Origin: Phoronis australis | Taxonomy: Eukaryota > Phoronida > Phoronidae | Direction: 5' to 3' | Assembly (NCBI GenBank): GCA_002633005.1 | Contig: NMRA01000448.1 | Span: 250,001-308,285 of the forward strand | DNA length: 58,285 nucleotides | Part shown: one piece after another, positions 13,094 through 24,140 of the stretch | How the letters are laid out: each line of letters opens with the position of its first letter | Position numbering within the stretch: position 1 is the stretch's first letter | Notes under the pieces: model-generated | Told to the model about the DNA's origin: nothing | Databases searched by the model: none | The model's input: only the letters and a program-made list of their open reading frames with translations | Translations under genes and position numbers: made by a program

Positions 13094-13240
13094 AAAAATA
13101 TTAATATTAATATTAATATTAATGATAACGATAATGGTAATAGTAGTAATAGCAGTAACAGTAGTAAAGGTAGTAATATTAATAATAGTAGAAAAAATAA
13201 TAATAGTAATAATAGTAGTAATAGTAATAAAAATGATAAC
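13094..13240. repeat. Trinucleotide (AAT/AGT)n microsatellite
   Basis: About 147 bases of degenerate ATT/AAT and AGT/AAT triplets. It produces isoleucine- and leucine-rich open frames on both strands that are artefacts. The equivalent site in the inverted copy (about 16111-16146) has only a few triplets, so this tract has expanded here. Confidence 0.95.
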
Positions 13241-13331
13241 GGGTAGCCAAATTCATGCCGTTTCAGCCCGTAAGAGGTATACGAAAAGTGCCACCCAAAA
13301 GGTTTTTTCACAGCAAAAAAAACTCCAAAAT

Positions 13332-13523
13332 GGTGCCATTTTCGACAGAATACAATCTAAAAGTGTGCCTTTTCCGAATTTATGGAACTGAACTGCGCAA
13401 AAATGTGAATTTTTACACAAAATCAGTGGTGCCATTTTTGACAGAATGTAATCTAAAAGTGTGCCTCTTCTGAATTTCTGGAACTGAACTGTGCGAAAAT
13501 GTGAATTTTGACACAAAATCAGT
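13332..13523. repeat. 96-bp tandem duplication inside copy A
   Basis: The block beginning GGTGCCATTTTCGACAGAAT at 13332 recurs at 13428 as GGTGCCATTTTTGACAGAAT. Both contain CTAAAAGTGTGCC, GGAACTGAACTG and AAAATGTGAATTTT, and the period is 96 bp. The inverted copy has only one such block (around 15905-16010). Confidence 0.9.
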
Positions 13524-13677
13524 CTCTAAATGGGTCACTTTTTGTCCGAACCCACTCTCTAAACCGGGCATTTTTTGCATGTACACGTTCATGGACTGGA
13601 CGCTTATTTTAGCGAAGTCTGAAAACGCGTGGGGGGCGCTTATAGGAGCATGGGCGCCTATTAGGGCAAATATGATA

Positions 13678-15135
13678 TCCACAAAATGTTAAAATGCATT
13701 GGCATCCAATAACTTAGTTTGAGACCAACATGAACACCAGCAGCCCAAGTACATCTTGAAAGCTACATGAATCGATAGATCACACAACGAGCAATCTTTG
13801 CAATGCACAATATTCAAAATATGATCTATACAGGAAATGAATAGGCAAGATAGTAGTTATGTAAAAGCACGGGCTATTAATAGCCTATTGCTATGGAAAT
13901 AGCAATGTAATACCAATCATATTGGTCAACTTCATCTTACCAAGCCGGACAGAATCAAATCAAGATTAATATCCGCCCAAGCCTCACAGGGACATGAGTG
14001 GCTGCCTAAGACTATCTTTCCACTTTTGTGTTACATCCTTCATTAGAAAATGATATCACACATGTCTACACTATGGAGAAGTCTTCTCCTTTTGGTATAT
14101 TAAGGAATCAACCCTACAACCTTTCATTCATTCATATAGGTAAACGAATTGAGAAATTGACGCTAGACTACCAAAACAGATGACACAAATTTTAGGTCTG
14201 TACTTTTCACCCAGGCCACCGAACAAGATTTTAGAGAAAGGCATTTTTACCTTCTACACGTTTAGATGAGCAGTTTATAAATATATTTTCACTACAAATA
14301 AGCCCAGTTATTACATGACCTCATTTCTTTTGGACTTTTTTCAGCTCAAGTATAAGACAACATTAACATCCATCTCCTAAGAGGGGTCTAACTTGTCGCA
14401 AGACTTGTTCAGGCACACTAGGTAATTCAGAGGGAGACCTTATAATCTTCTCAAGAATTCTTAAACAACGTGATACTTCAAAAATCAAATATTTCAAATT
14501 TCAACACATTACTGCAAGAACATGGAATTTTTATTAAGTCAAATTTCTCAACACATATGAATATTAATATTTTATACCACACATGTACATATACGTTGCA
14601 CAATAAAGTCACGTGCAACACGTGGAATAACTGGTCTACTAACAAAAAAGTCATGCGCGACAGACTACTTTCTCTGCATTGGATCAGTCTTGGAATTCCC
14701 ACTTATCTGGGTCAACAGCTGAATACAAACCGAAAATACTATGTTTAAAGATAGAATAAAATAAAAAAACAATTGAAAGTAAGCTAACGTAAATATTGTA
14801 ATCATTCTTCACAGTAATTATCAAAACATTGCGTAAAACAATGCAGTATGAAGCAAGAATGATCCAAAAGAAGCTTTTGATCGACGAAAGTCACAAATGA
14901 AATCTAGGTCAAATACAAGGCAAACTTGATCATTGGTAAAGGCGACAATACCAGTTTAGATACAAGCAAAAATATGAAAATCAAAATAAAACAGCTAAAT
15001 AAATTCCCAGGAAAATATACATGCAAACATCGCTTTTCTGCAATTTCATCAATATCGTTTGCTCAATCTCCATCGTCAGACTGAGTCAAGATGCATAGTG
15101 TTAGCGTTGACCTGTTTACAGCTGAATTCATTGTA
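13678..15135. other. Non-coding stretch
   Basis: No recognised gene or element. The open frames of 74-92 codons at about 14.47-14.75 kb overlap on opposite strands and show no family features. Confidence 0.45.
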
Positions 15136-15520
15136 ATTGTAGTTCCATAGCAGTCAAAAACAGTGTGACGAGTATTAAAAGTGTGTTTACCTTGTTCTTA
15201 TCTTTATCTGCTAATTTCAAACTTGAGAAATTAAGAGATTAATGACCCGATTCTGTTCTCTTGTTTTCCTTCGACCTAGATAATTTACCTGTGGACGAGT
15301 GTTTCATGATGTGTATTCCGCCACTTGAAAGAAATCTTGTCCCCACAAAGAAACACGACGAAAAATGCCAAAATGTATGGTGTAATAAGGGTAGTGACTA
15401 GATCTCGGCATGATAAGAGTGATATATTTTCACTCAACCTTCGGTCTTGTGAAAATACTTCACTCTGATCATGCCTCGAACAAATCACAACCTATATTTC
15501 AACATACCTCATATAACCAA
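15136..15520 (-). repeat. Dispersed repeat, copy D2 (inverted relative to D1)
   Basis: Read on the minus strand, this segment follows 6968-7362 nearly end to end, including the shared tail GTTTTTGAC ... CTATGGAACT. It lies next to, but probably is not part of, the inverted TACCGTA-family copy that begins near 15.6 kb. Confidence 0.8.
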
Positions 15521-15618
15521 TTTTTACTCTATTCTTCACTGTAGTGCTTATCTACTGACAAAGGGGCAATTGGTCTGAGACCCAACCAAGAGGGATGTTC
15601 TCTGAGAGGGGCCCTGAT

Positions 15619-15755
15619 ACACTGTAAAATGTAAAAATTACGTAAATGTAACAACTGCTACATTTTATGCTGCTAAGCCCTTCCTAAAATGTAACAAGTT
15701 GTTAGTAAAATACATTTTACATCAATGACCAGGTGTCAGAAATGAGCCATTGCTA
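15619..15755. repeat. Palindrome cluster of AAAATGTAACA type (cluster 2)
   Basis: The words GTAAAATGTA, AATGTAACAACTGCTACATT, CCTAAAATGTAACAAG and AATACATTTTACATC are packed into ~135 bases. Arms are less perfect than in cluster 1. Confidence 0.85.
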
Positions 15756-17535
15756 TATTCCACAAAACCAATGTCATATCACAAACAATTGGTATCTGTC
15801 GTGGCTGGGGGTACTCGAGTATTTTTGGACAAGGGGTGCCACCCGAAAATTTGGATACCTACCCATTTAGAGAGTGGGCTCGGATAAAAAGTTACCCATT
15901 TAGATAGTAACTTTGTGTAAAAATTCACATTTTCGCACAGTTCTGTTCCAGAAGTTCAGAAAAGGCACCCTCGTGGATAGCATTCTGTCGCAAACGGCAC
16001 CAGTTTGGAGACTATTTTTGCTGATAATAAACACCCTTTTGGGTGGCACTTTTCGTATACCTCTTCTATAGGAATAACCTCCGGGTTGACACGGCATGAA
16101 TTTGGCTTACCACTATCGTTATTACAATTACTATTACTATTACACTATACATGCTTAGAAAAGTGCTAATACATCATGGTTCTTTAAGATTTTAGAATCA
16201 TCTCATTTATGGTTCAATGTTTTCACTGCCGTATTGGACTTCCCATAATGCACAGCGAGTGCTTTTTCAAAAGGAGTTTAAATGGGTTCCTAGGTTCAGC
16301 CTTAACAATATTGTGAGAAATGTCTCGACAGCTGCGTGTTTAGTGCGGGCCTACTTTTTGGAAATGAAGAGGTTGAGACTTAAAATCTTGTTTAGACGTG
16401 CGCCAACTTCAAAAACGGATTTCTGAACTATCAGAGCAAGCAGGGCCTTGTTTGTGATAAAACTAATAGAACTAAAACAGGTGATTTTTCTATCAAATTA
16501 GCTTCTAAAATTGAATTCTTCCTGAAAATTCTGTTGTGGTCCTTTTTTCACGACGAAACGCGATAAACATCAGCCAAAATATGATGTCATTGTTTCTGTT
16601 GTGTTTACCAAGGGAAGTGAGTTTACTGTAATGTCCGATACACAATTGGTTTATTACCTGAGAGCAGATAACTGAAAGTGATGCTCTAAAACGAGATGGG
16701 TTATTTTTTCCAAGTTATGTTTTGGACAAACCAATGAAGTATTTTAATTTTCAAATTCAATTTGGTCCACATTGATAATAGATGTAAAATTATTGAAACC
16801 AAGAAAGCAGAATTGATGGTCAAAATTTTTTAGTTTCAATTACGAGCCTGGTTTTTTATTTTAATGAAAAATATATTTAATAATGTCAATCATTCTTGCA
16901 GATCAATGACAAATCAACTGTTAGTCCCGGAAGTCCCTACTTCACTACCAGGACCTAGGCTATGCTTTGTGTTAATATTCTTGATCAACAACTAATTAAA
17001 CCAGGTGTGACTTGCACATGACAGCAAAATGCGATGAGAAACCACTGTCGAACATATCTTCAACTCATCAAAAATACGAGCAGATGACCTGGTTCATGTA
17101 GAAAGCATTTTTATCAACAATTTACAAGAAGATATGTAACCCTGCATTCAGCATGTACCTAATCCGTAACACGATCGTCACAATTTGGTCATATTTACTT
17201 TTCATTTTTATCACATGGTTTTCCAAAAAAACTTATACCCTTTTGTCAGACAACTCTATTGGTACATTGACTTGTTCTCTAATGTATTTTTCTACGTCTC
17301 TGTGGTTAATTATCAACACATTTTTAAGATTTAATATCCAGGTTGAAGTCGAAAGACCAACCATTTAAATCACGCCATGTCAACTTCCGCTTTGTTCATT
17401 GCAGTGAGCCTGGCTTTGGATTGTAATGTCCCCTAGAAACTATTAATATTAAAAAACAATGGAAAGCACATAGGGACATATCTATAAATTCAAACTGGCA
17501 CATTTACAGTATTCCTCCTGTGACAAATACCATAC

Positions 17536-17700
17536 ATACTCCTAAAATGTGACCTCTCTTTCCTAAAATGTAACAATGGTACATTTCTGGCATGTAACAA
17601 CTTGTTACATTTTAGGACAGGCCTGGCAACATAAAATGGAACAATGATCTGAAATGTAACAATTACTGTTACATTTTCCACATTACATTTTACAGCTATC
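17536..17700. repeat. Palindrome cluster of AAAATGTAACA type (cluster 3)
   Basis: TCCTAAAATGTAACAA at 17561 pairs with TTGTTACATTTTAGGA ending at 17617, a 16-base arm around a ~25-base loop that itself holds half-sites. A further AATGTAACA / TGTTACATT pair follows at about 17655-17676. Confidence 0.9.
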
Positions 17701-17720
17701 AAAGCCCCATAAACATTGGT

Positions 17721-20380
17721 GCAATTTTCTTGTAAAGAGATCAAGTTTGAGTCTTGTAAAGACTTTTAAATGAGTAGATCGCGATACATACTACAAATTT
17801 TAAAAAACTGGGTCCCCAAACAAAAACTCCACAACCAGAGCTACTCCCAACCATAAATTCTATTTCCCTTTTGAGTGGTGCTTTATTGATCTTCAACATG
17901 TTTTGCTAGTCTTTGTCTTATCATTTAAGCCTGATCTGCGATCTTCGGGGCAATAAACAACACCCTATGCCAAGCCCAACACTGGTTCCACCTCCAACAT
18001 TTGCAAATTATAATTGTGAGGCCGCTTCCTGTGGTCCTGGCCATATAATACGAAAATATGAAAATTAATGGATAAACCACATCATCAAAATCAACCAAAT
18101 TTGCCTACTATAGCTACTCCGACAAGGTAGAATTGTGCGATTTGCCTTGAGTGTCAACATTATCCCAGAATCCTGTCAGGTCAGTTGAAGGCTAACGGAA
18201 TCCAGAGCTTGTCAATAATATTAAGGCAGCAACAGTGAGGTAACATGGATAAATTTAGAGCAGAAATCAATTCCTTGCAACAGCACAGCCTTCAATATGG
18301 CCATCCTCTCTGTAAATGTTTGTTTTAAGTGGAAAAATAGACCATGGCCTTTACATTATTGAATGTCACGTGTTCTCAGAACTACTCATCAAAGACTACT
18401 CTAACTCTGCACAACCTCCAAGTTGATTTTTCAATCAACAGAACAGATGAAAACAGGCAATTGGATATCCTACACTGATTGCAATATCCCCTTCACAAAC
18501 TGACACAAAACGTTAGCAATTTCACTAGCACTTTTAATTCCAACAAAAATGTCAGTCCTTTGTAATGAATGCTTGCAAGTGTCATGTTTGGTGGCGCTTC
18601 GCCCGGCAGTTTGAGATACGTACCCGATAACGACTGGCGTTTTTGCAAGCATTTGGGCCAGACCACATGCACATATGGTAGTTCAAAAGACATGGACATG
18701 GGCAAAGTGAGGACTTTGTTTATCATCATATTAATTAATCAATTCAAGGCAGTAAGTGAAATGTTCTGATATCAACTTTCACTTAAAAGCAACTCAGGTG
18801 GTGAGGAAACAACTGCAGGCAAAACTTGGAAGGACCATTTTATGAATCACGCATAGGTAACATGTACCGTCTGCTTTAGCCTTAGGAATGGGCTCGGTCG
18901 TTAAGGAACATGAGAGACACTCCTAATAGTCCGTTTAATTAAAAAATTCTGTTTGGGCAGCCATTGGCGGAGGTTGCCGGTTTTTCATTTCCGATTTTTT
19001 TTGCCGATGCGTTGTTAGTAAAGGCTAGGACTTTCGGGACCCCCACCAAGGGATTTCCTTGTTTTGGCGACCTCAGTTCCCACTTGGCGACCAGAGAATT
19101 TGCAAGGTCGGCAACCTGACATAATGCTACGCGTTGAGCCCTGGATATGATCATTTTTCAACCACAAATTGGTCACATGACCAAGGTATTAGCGCACAAC
19201 ACAGAATGTTTTCCAGATAGTGCACTCAGTTATCTTGTTGAGCAGCAGAAAACAAGAGTCAACCACAAGATTGATGTTATACATTAGGCCTACACTACAA
19301 CTAAATGATCAGATAGTTCTATTCAATGCCATCAAAGCAAAAACATGTTTTGTTATCGCAAGTCCACTGTACTGAGAATGAATGCACAACCAGAAATGCT
19401 TTCAAACATGTTTGAAAAGACATAATTATGAAGAACGGTACTAGATGTGTTCTAGGAAGTCAATTCTATAATTAGTGTACGGGGAAATGTCAGACTTGTC
19501 ACAGGGACATGGTTTACCATAAGAAATGGGAGGAAGATATAAGCTTTTGAGAAAAAGCATGACGGTAAAAACAAGGTTTATTTCATGGAGTCAAAAATTC
19601 CGAATTTAGCATGACATGACTTACCTGGTGACAACTATACCATACAAACTGTGCAAACAATGGCATAAAGTTCTTCAAAGTGTTAAGGGGTAATTTGACA
19701 AAATGAAATTTCTGTGTCACATTGCCTCCGAACTGGAGGATTTTTACCGTAATTTTTATTGGCTTCCTATGTATAACAAAAAGTAAAATAAAAGGATAGG
19801 AAACGTGGGCATAATTACAACAACATGCCAGACCATATGGTAACTTCAGACATTTTTCTGAACAATGGGAACATGAGAGCAGTCAACAAACAAAACTCAT
19901 TAAACAACAGCCTATCTTCACACAGATGACAGTCATAGTACATATATGTTCTTGTACCTAATGACTCTCTTATAGAACAGGTTTATGTAGCAGCTGACAA
20001 CAAACACTCTGAAAGCATAGGTCAGTTAAGCATGTTTGAATGCTAGATAACACAAGATGTTTGATGTTTTCAGCTGCTTAGGATGTGTTTGAGGAGCTTC
20101 AATTGCACTGCGTTATCTGACCAAGATAGACTTGTTTTGTAGCAATGTAAAGTGGCTTCACATATAAAATACCACACAAAAGTGGAACAAATAATTAGCC
20201 AGCTGAACAGAATAAGGCATTCCCTCCCTCGTCAGCAAGCAGTTTATGTACACGGTCTCCCCCCTCCCCCCCCNCGAGAGCGAAGCGCCCACTAGATGTT
20301 GCTGTTGCATCAGACCAACCAATGGAGATGTTTAGAGCCTCGAATTTGGTATTAACGAAGACAGATTAAGAGCGAAACGT
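17721..20380. other. Non-coding stretch with a possible hAT terminus
   Basis: No gene recognised. On the minus strand, 19144-18940 begins CCAGGGCTCAACGCG and continues with GTTGCCGACC and GGTCGCCAAGTGGG. This resembles the termini of hAT-type elements in other animals, but no matching opposite end was found. A C-rich tract with an N lies at 20260-20274. Confidence 0.35.
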
Positions 20381-20381
20381 T

Positions 20382-23300
20382 TTAATAATGTGCTCGAAAT
20401 ACAGAATGCAACAAGAGCAACATGGAGTGTTGAAATGCGCCTACAATTGCACCACAAACGGTGTGCTTTCTATGGGAGTTTTTAGTATCATAAAAATGGT
20501 CATTAGATGGTGCAGAATGCGTCAAACCCATCCGAATTGAGAAGGTGGCATCGTCACTGAAATACAAAACTATTTCCCAAATTTCATGAAAACACGCCAA
20601 GGAACTCCTAAGATATAGAGGCAAACGCAAAAAACAATCAACACATGGGGCACAGCTAAATTTCGATTGGTCTGAAACTCGTCATCTGTTGCCATCTCAA
20701 TAGAAACCCATCTGCCAAATTTTGCAAAGATCTTTCATAGGGTTAAGGAGATAGAGCCGGAGGTGCAAAAAGCAAAATTGCCTGTAAGGGGCGACAGAAT
20801 AGTCAAAAACATTGAAAAAATCAATGTCAGCCAGGGTTTCTGCATAAGGAACACATCTGTAACTTCTCATAATGACCCTTTATGCGGTATGGCAGATAGG
20901 GAAGTGGATGCCAGAAAACGAACGCAAAAATAAAAATGGCCACAAGGGGGCGTAAAATCCTTCCAATCCATCCGAAAATGGAATGGCATCATCACCTGGG
21001 TATTAAAACCCATTTACTGAATCTGAATCATCAAAAACAATCAAGGAACTCTGAAGATACAGAGGCAAACACAAAAACTAAAATTGCCACAAGGGTATAT
21101 TAAGGTCTGTTCAAAACTTGTCGTCATCTGTCTGTCGTCATCCACATAGGAACACACCTGCCATATTCTAATAAGATCCTGCAAGGGGTTTAGGAGATAC
21201 ACCCACAAACGCCGGACGCCCAGACAGAGATGACGGCAATATGCACCCACATATAATTATAAAGCGCATAAACAGCACAATTGTACCTATGCAGCGCCAG
21301 AATAGTCAACAACATCCGAAACAAAATCAACATAAGCCATGGGCTTCGCATCAGGAACATAACCGTCAATTTTCATAATCGTCCTTTGAGTGGTAGACAC
21401 CAAAAACATACATGAACATTTTCAAATGGCCACCAGGTGGCGTAGAAAAGATCAAATCTGTCCGAAAACGGGAAGGCGTTGTCGTCTCCATAAAAACCTG
21501 TTTGCCAAATTTCTAGAAGATACATTCAAGAACTCCGAAAAAACACAGGTAAAAGTAAAAAACATTTTGCTACTTGGGGGCACATAGATATTTATTTTGA
21601 CATCTGTTACCATCTGTCGTGGGCGCCAAAGGAACACATCTTTCAAATTTCACAAAGCTCCTTCAATGGGTTAAGCAGATTCAGCCTTAGACACAAAAAA
21701 ACAAAATCACCACTAGGGGATGACACAGTATTTGGTCTGTCCGAAAGTCAACTTCAGTCATGAAACACATCTGTAAATTCTCAAAATGATCCTTTAAACA
21801 GTATGGTAGATGGGGAGGTGGACGCCAGAAAACGGATGGAAAAACAACAAATATGACCACCAAGTGGTGCAGAAAACATCAAATCCGTCTGAAAATGGGA
21901 AGGCGTTGTCGTCTCCTTAATAGAAGCCCATTTGCCGAATTTCAGGAAAATACATAAGTGAAATCCTCAGATACAGAGGCAAATGTAAAAAACATTTTGT
22001 CCCTAGGGGGCACAGTGGTCTTTGGATCAGTTCGAAACTTGTTACTGTTTGTCGAGGACTCCACAGGAATACATCTTTCACAAAGCTCCGTCAAAGGGTT
22101 AAGGAGATTCAGACGCAAACATAAAACGTAAAAAAAATTTGCCACTAGGGGGCACAATGGAATCTGAATTCGAAAGCCAACGTCAGTCATGGCCTTCTCA
22201 TCAGCAACACATCTGTAAATTTTTATAATGATACTTTGAGCGGTACGACAGATAGAGAGATGGATGTCAGAAAACGGATGCAAAAATAACAAAAATGTCC
22301 ACAAGGTGGCATAAAATTTGTTGAATGCACCCAAAACTGGAATGGCATCAACCTCGCTAACTTTCTGATAAATATTTTGTCATTTAGGATCATGACAAAC
22401 AGCAATAATGATGATGAATTTCAGTCGCGCCAAGGCACCATAGGAGGCATTCCAGGTTATTTTGTCTAATACCCGACTTTTGAAATGGCCACGTCATATT
22501 GAAGTGCACTTTCCCGCCAGACGGCAAGGAAATCTTTGGTGGACAGGCGTTTAGCACCACCTACAGATCCCACATAATGCGAAAGGGAGGTTTCAACCTA
22601 CTGGGATATTCAAGGGCATTTCAATACCCTTCCTGCTATCATAATACCGGCAGATTTTTACTGCTGTGTGGTAGGGTGTACTAATGGCTTACAGAACAAA
22701 AGCAACGCGGAGCAATGAAATGGACCCATGACTGCACCACAAACAGTGTGCTTCTAGGGCTGTATATTTGTATCGTAAAAATGGCCATTAGGTGGCACAG
22801 AATACATTGAACCCATCCAAAAATGGGAAGTTGTCACCGTCTCTCAAAACTATTTGCCAAATTTCATTCAAAATCTGTCAAAGACCTCAAGACACAAAGG
22901 CAAACGTAAAAAAACAAACTGCCATTAGGAACCACAGTGGTAGTTACATCCGTCTGCCTGATGTCAATTTAATAAGAATTCAAATGCAAAATTTCAAAAT
23001 CTTCATGTAAGGGGTTCATGACAAGTAGATGCCAAAAATGCCACTAGGGGGCACCGCAGTAGTTGCAAATGCACATCAGTCATGCTCAGTAGGAAAAAAT
23101 CTGCCAATTTTCATAATGATCCTCTATGGTTTGGCAGATAAAGAAGCAGACAACAAAAAAACAGACTAAGAAATAATTACAAGAGCAACGCAGAGCGTTG
23201 AAATGTGCCCAGGAATGCACCACAAATGGTGTGCTCCTAAGGGTATTTATTTGTATCATAGGAATGGCCACTAGCCCCGCAAAATACATCAAATCCATCA

Positions 23301-24140
23301 GTAGTCAGATCCGTCACAAAGTGGTCGTAGTCCATCCGTTGTCAACTTCATATAAACACACTTGCTAAATTTAGTAAAGATCCTGCAGAGGGTTTAGGAG
23401 ATACAATCATGGCCACAAAAGAAAACAAAACTGCCACTAGGAGGCACCACAGCAGCCGAAGTCGTCGGAAAATCATTGTCAGCCGTCCTCCTCTTAGTAA
23501 GAACATACATGCAAATTCTCATAATCATCCATAGAGCGGTTTGGTTGATAGAGGGGCGCAATCCAAAAAACAGACTCAAAAACAGTAAAAATGGCCACTA
23601 GATGAGTCGTTGTGTCGATCCGAAAACAGGAACATGTCATTTCGTTAATACAAAGCTATTTACTAAATTATATAAAAATCTGTCAAGGAAAATTAGAGAA
23701 ACAGAGAAAACAGAAAAAATGAAATTGCCACTATGGGTCACAGCGTACGTCAAATCCGTCTAAAGGTCGTCATTGTCGTCTGCACTCAACTTCATATAAA
23801 TAGACTTGCTAAATTCAATAAAGATCTTGCAGAAGGTTTAGGAAATACACCCACAGGACACAAAAAACAGGAGGCGCGACAGTAGTTGAAGTTATCTGAA
23901 AATCATCCTTAGCCATACATTCCCAGTAGGAAGATATGTAATGACAATTTTCACAATCAATCTTTAAGAGTGGTTTGGTTGATAGAGGGCCGGAGGCCAA
24001 ACAACAGACTACAAAACAGAAAAAATGGCCACCAGGTGGAGCAGAATTCCTTGTATCCATACAAAAATGGGAAGATAGCGTCATCTCACTAACACATGCT
24101 TATTTGCCAAATTTTATTAAAATCTGTTGAAAACCTTTGC
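20382..24140. repeat. Field of diverged ~450-bp repeats carrying CCACTAGGGGGC-type motifs
   Basis: Landmark phrases recur about every 330-490 bases: AAAAATGGCCAC.AGGTGGC.CAGAA (about 20.49, 20.94, 21.43, 21.85, 22.30, 22.78, 23.26, 23.59 and 24.03 kb), CAAATTT.A..AA.AT.C, CCGTC.GAAAA, and AAATTGCCACTAGGGGGCAC. The last occurs in good form at 22142-22155, 23041-23054 and 23434-23447. Blocks differ by 15-30% by eye and some are shortened. No protein is encoded. Similar blocks recur at 52.85-53.83 and 55.20-55.40 kb. Confidence 0.85.

Larger units (their letters stand above)
9874..13677 (+). mobile_element. TACCGTA-ended DNA transposon, copy A (degraded, with probable nested insertions)
   Basis: The left end at 9874 reads TACCGTATTCGCCCAG, close to the terminus of the better preserved copy at 56043. 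The first ~180 bases also match that copy (GAAACCTGGTCTCC, AGCTAGAATTCATCAAATTT, CTGTAACCTATGACAGA). The right end (13582-13677) matches 57215-57315 (TTTTAGCGAAGTCTGAAAAC, GCGTGGGGGGCGCTTATAGG) and ends in a decayed version of the inverted terminus. Between the ends lie an AAAATGTAACA palindrome cluster, a probable piggyBac-type insertion, a microsatellite and a 96-bp duplication. The intact transposase is not seen and the superfamily is undetermined. Confidence 0.65.
15600..17720 (-). mobile_element. TACCGTA-family element, copy B (inverted, ends not preserved)
   Basis: Read on the minus strand, 16160-16430 follows 12785-13030 and 15840-16130 follows 13240-13560. 16463-16650 follows 10395-10600, sharing for example CTATCA.ATT.GCTTC and GATGTCATTGTTT. 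Palindrome clusters of the same vocabulary sit at both its edges. Neither TACCGTA terminus was found, so the limits are approximate. No intact coding region. Confidence 0.6.

Noticed and set aside
13048-13391. Leucine- and isoleucine-rich frames on both strands
   Set aside because: They are translations of the AAT/AGT microsatellite.
6968-17720. Single large inverted duplication joining the D repeats and the TACCGTA copies
   Set aside because: The order of the parts is not mirrored: D2 lies on the wrong side of copy B.
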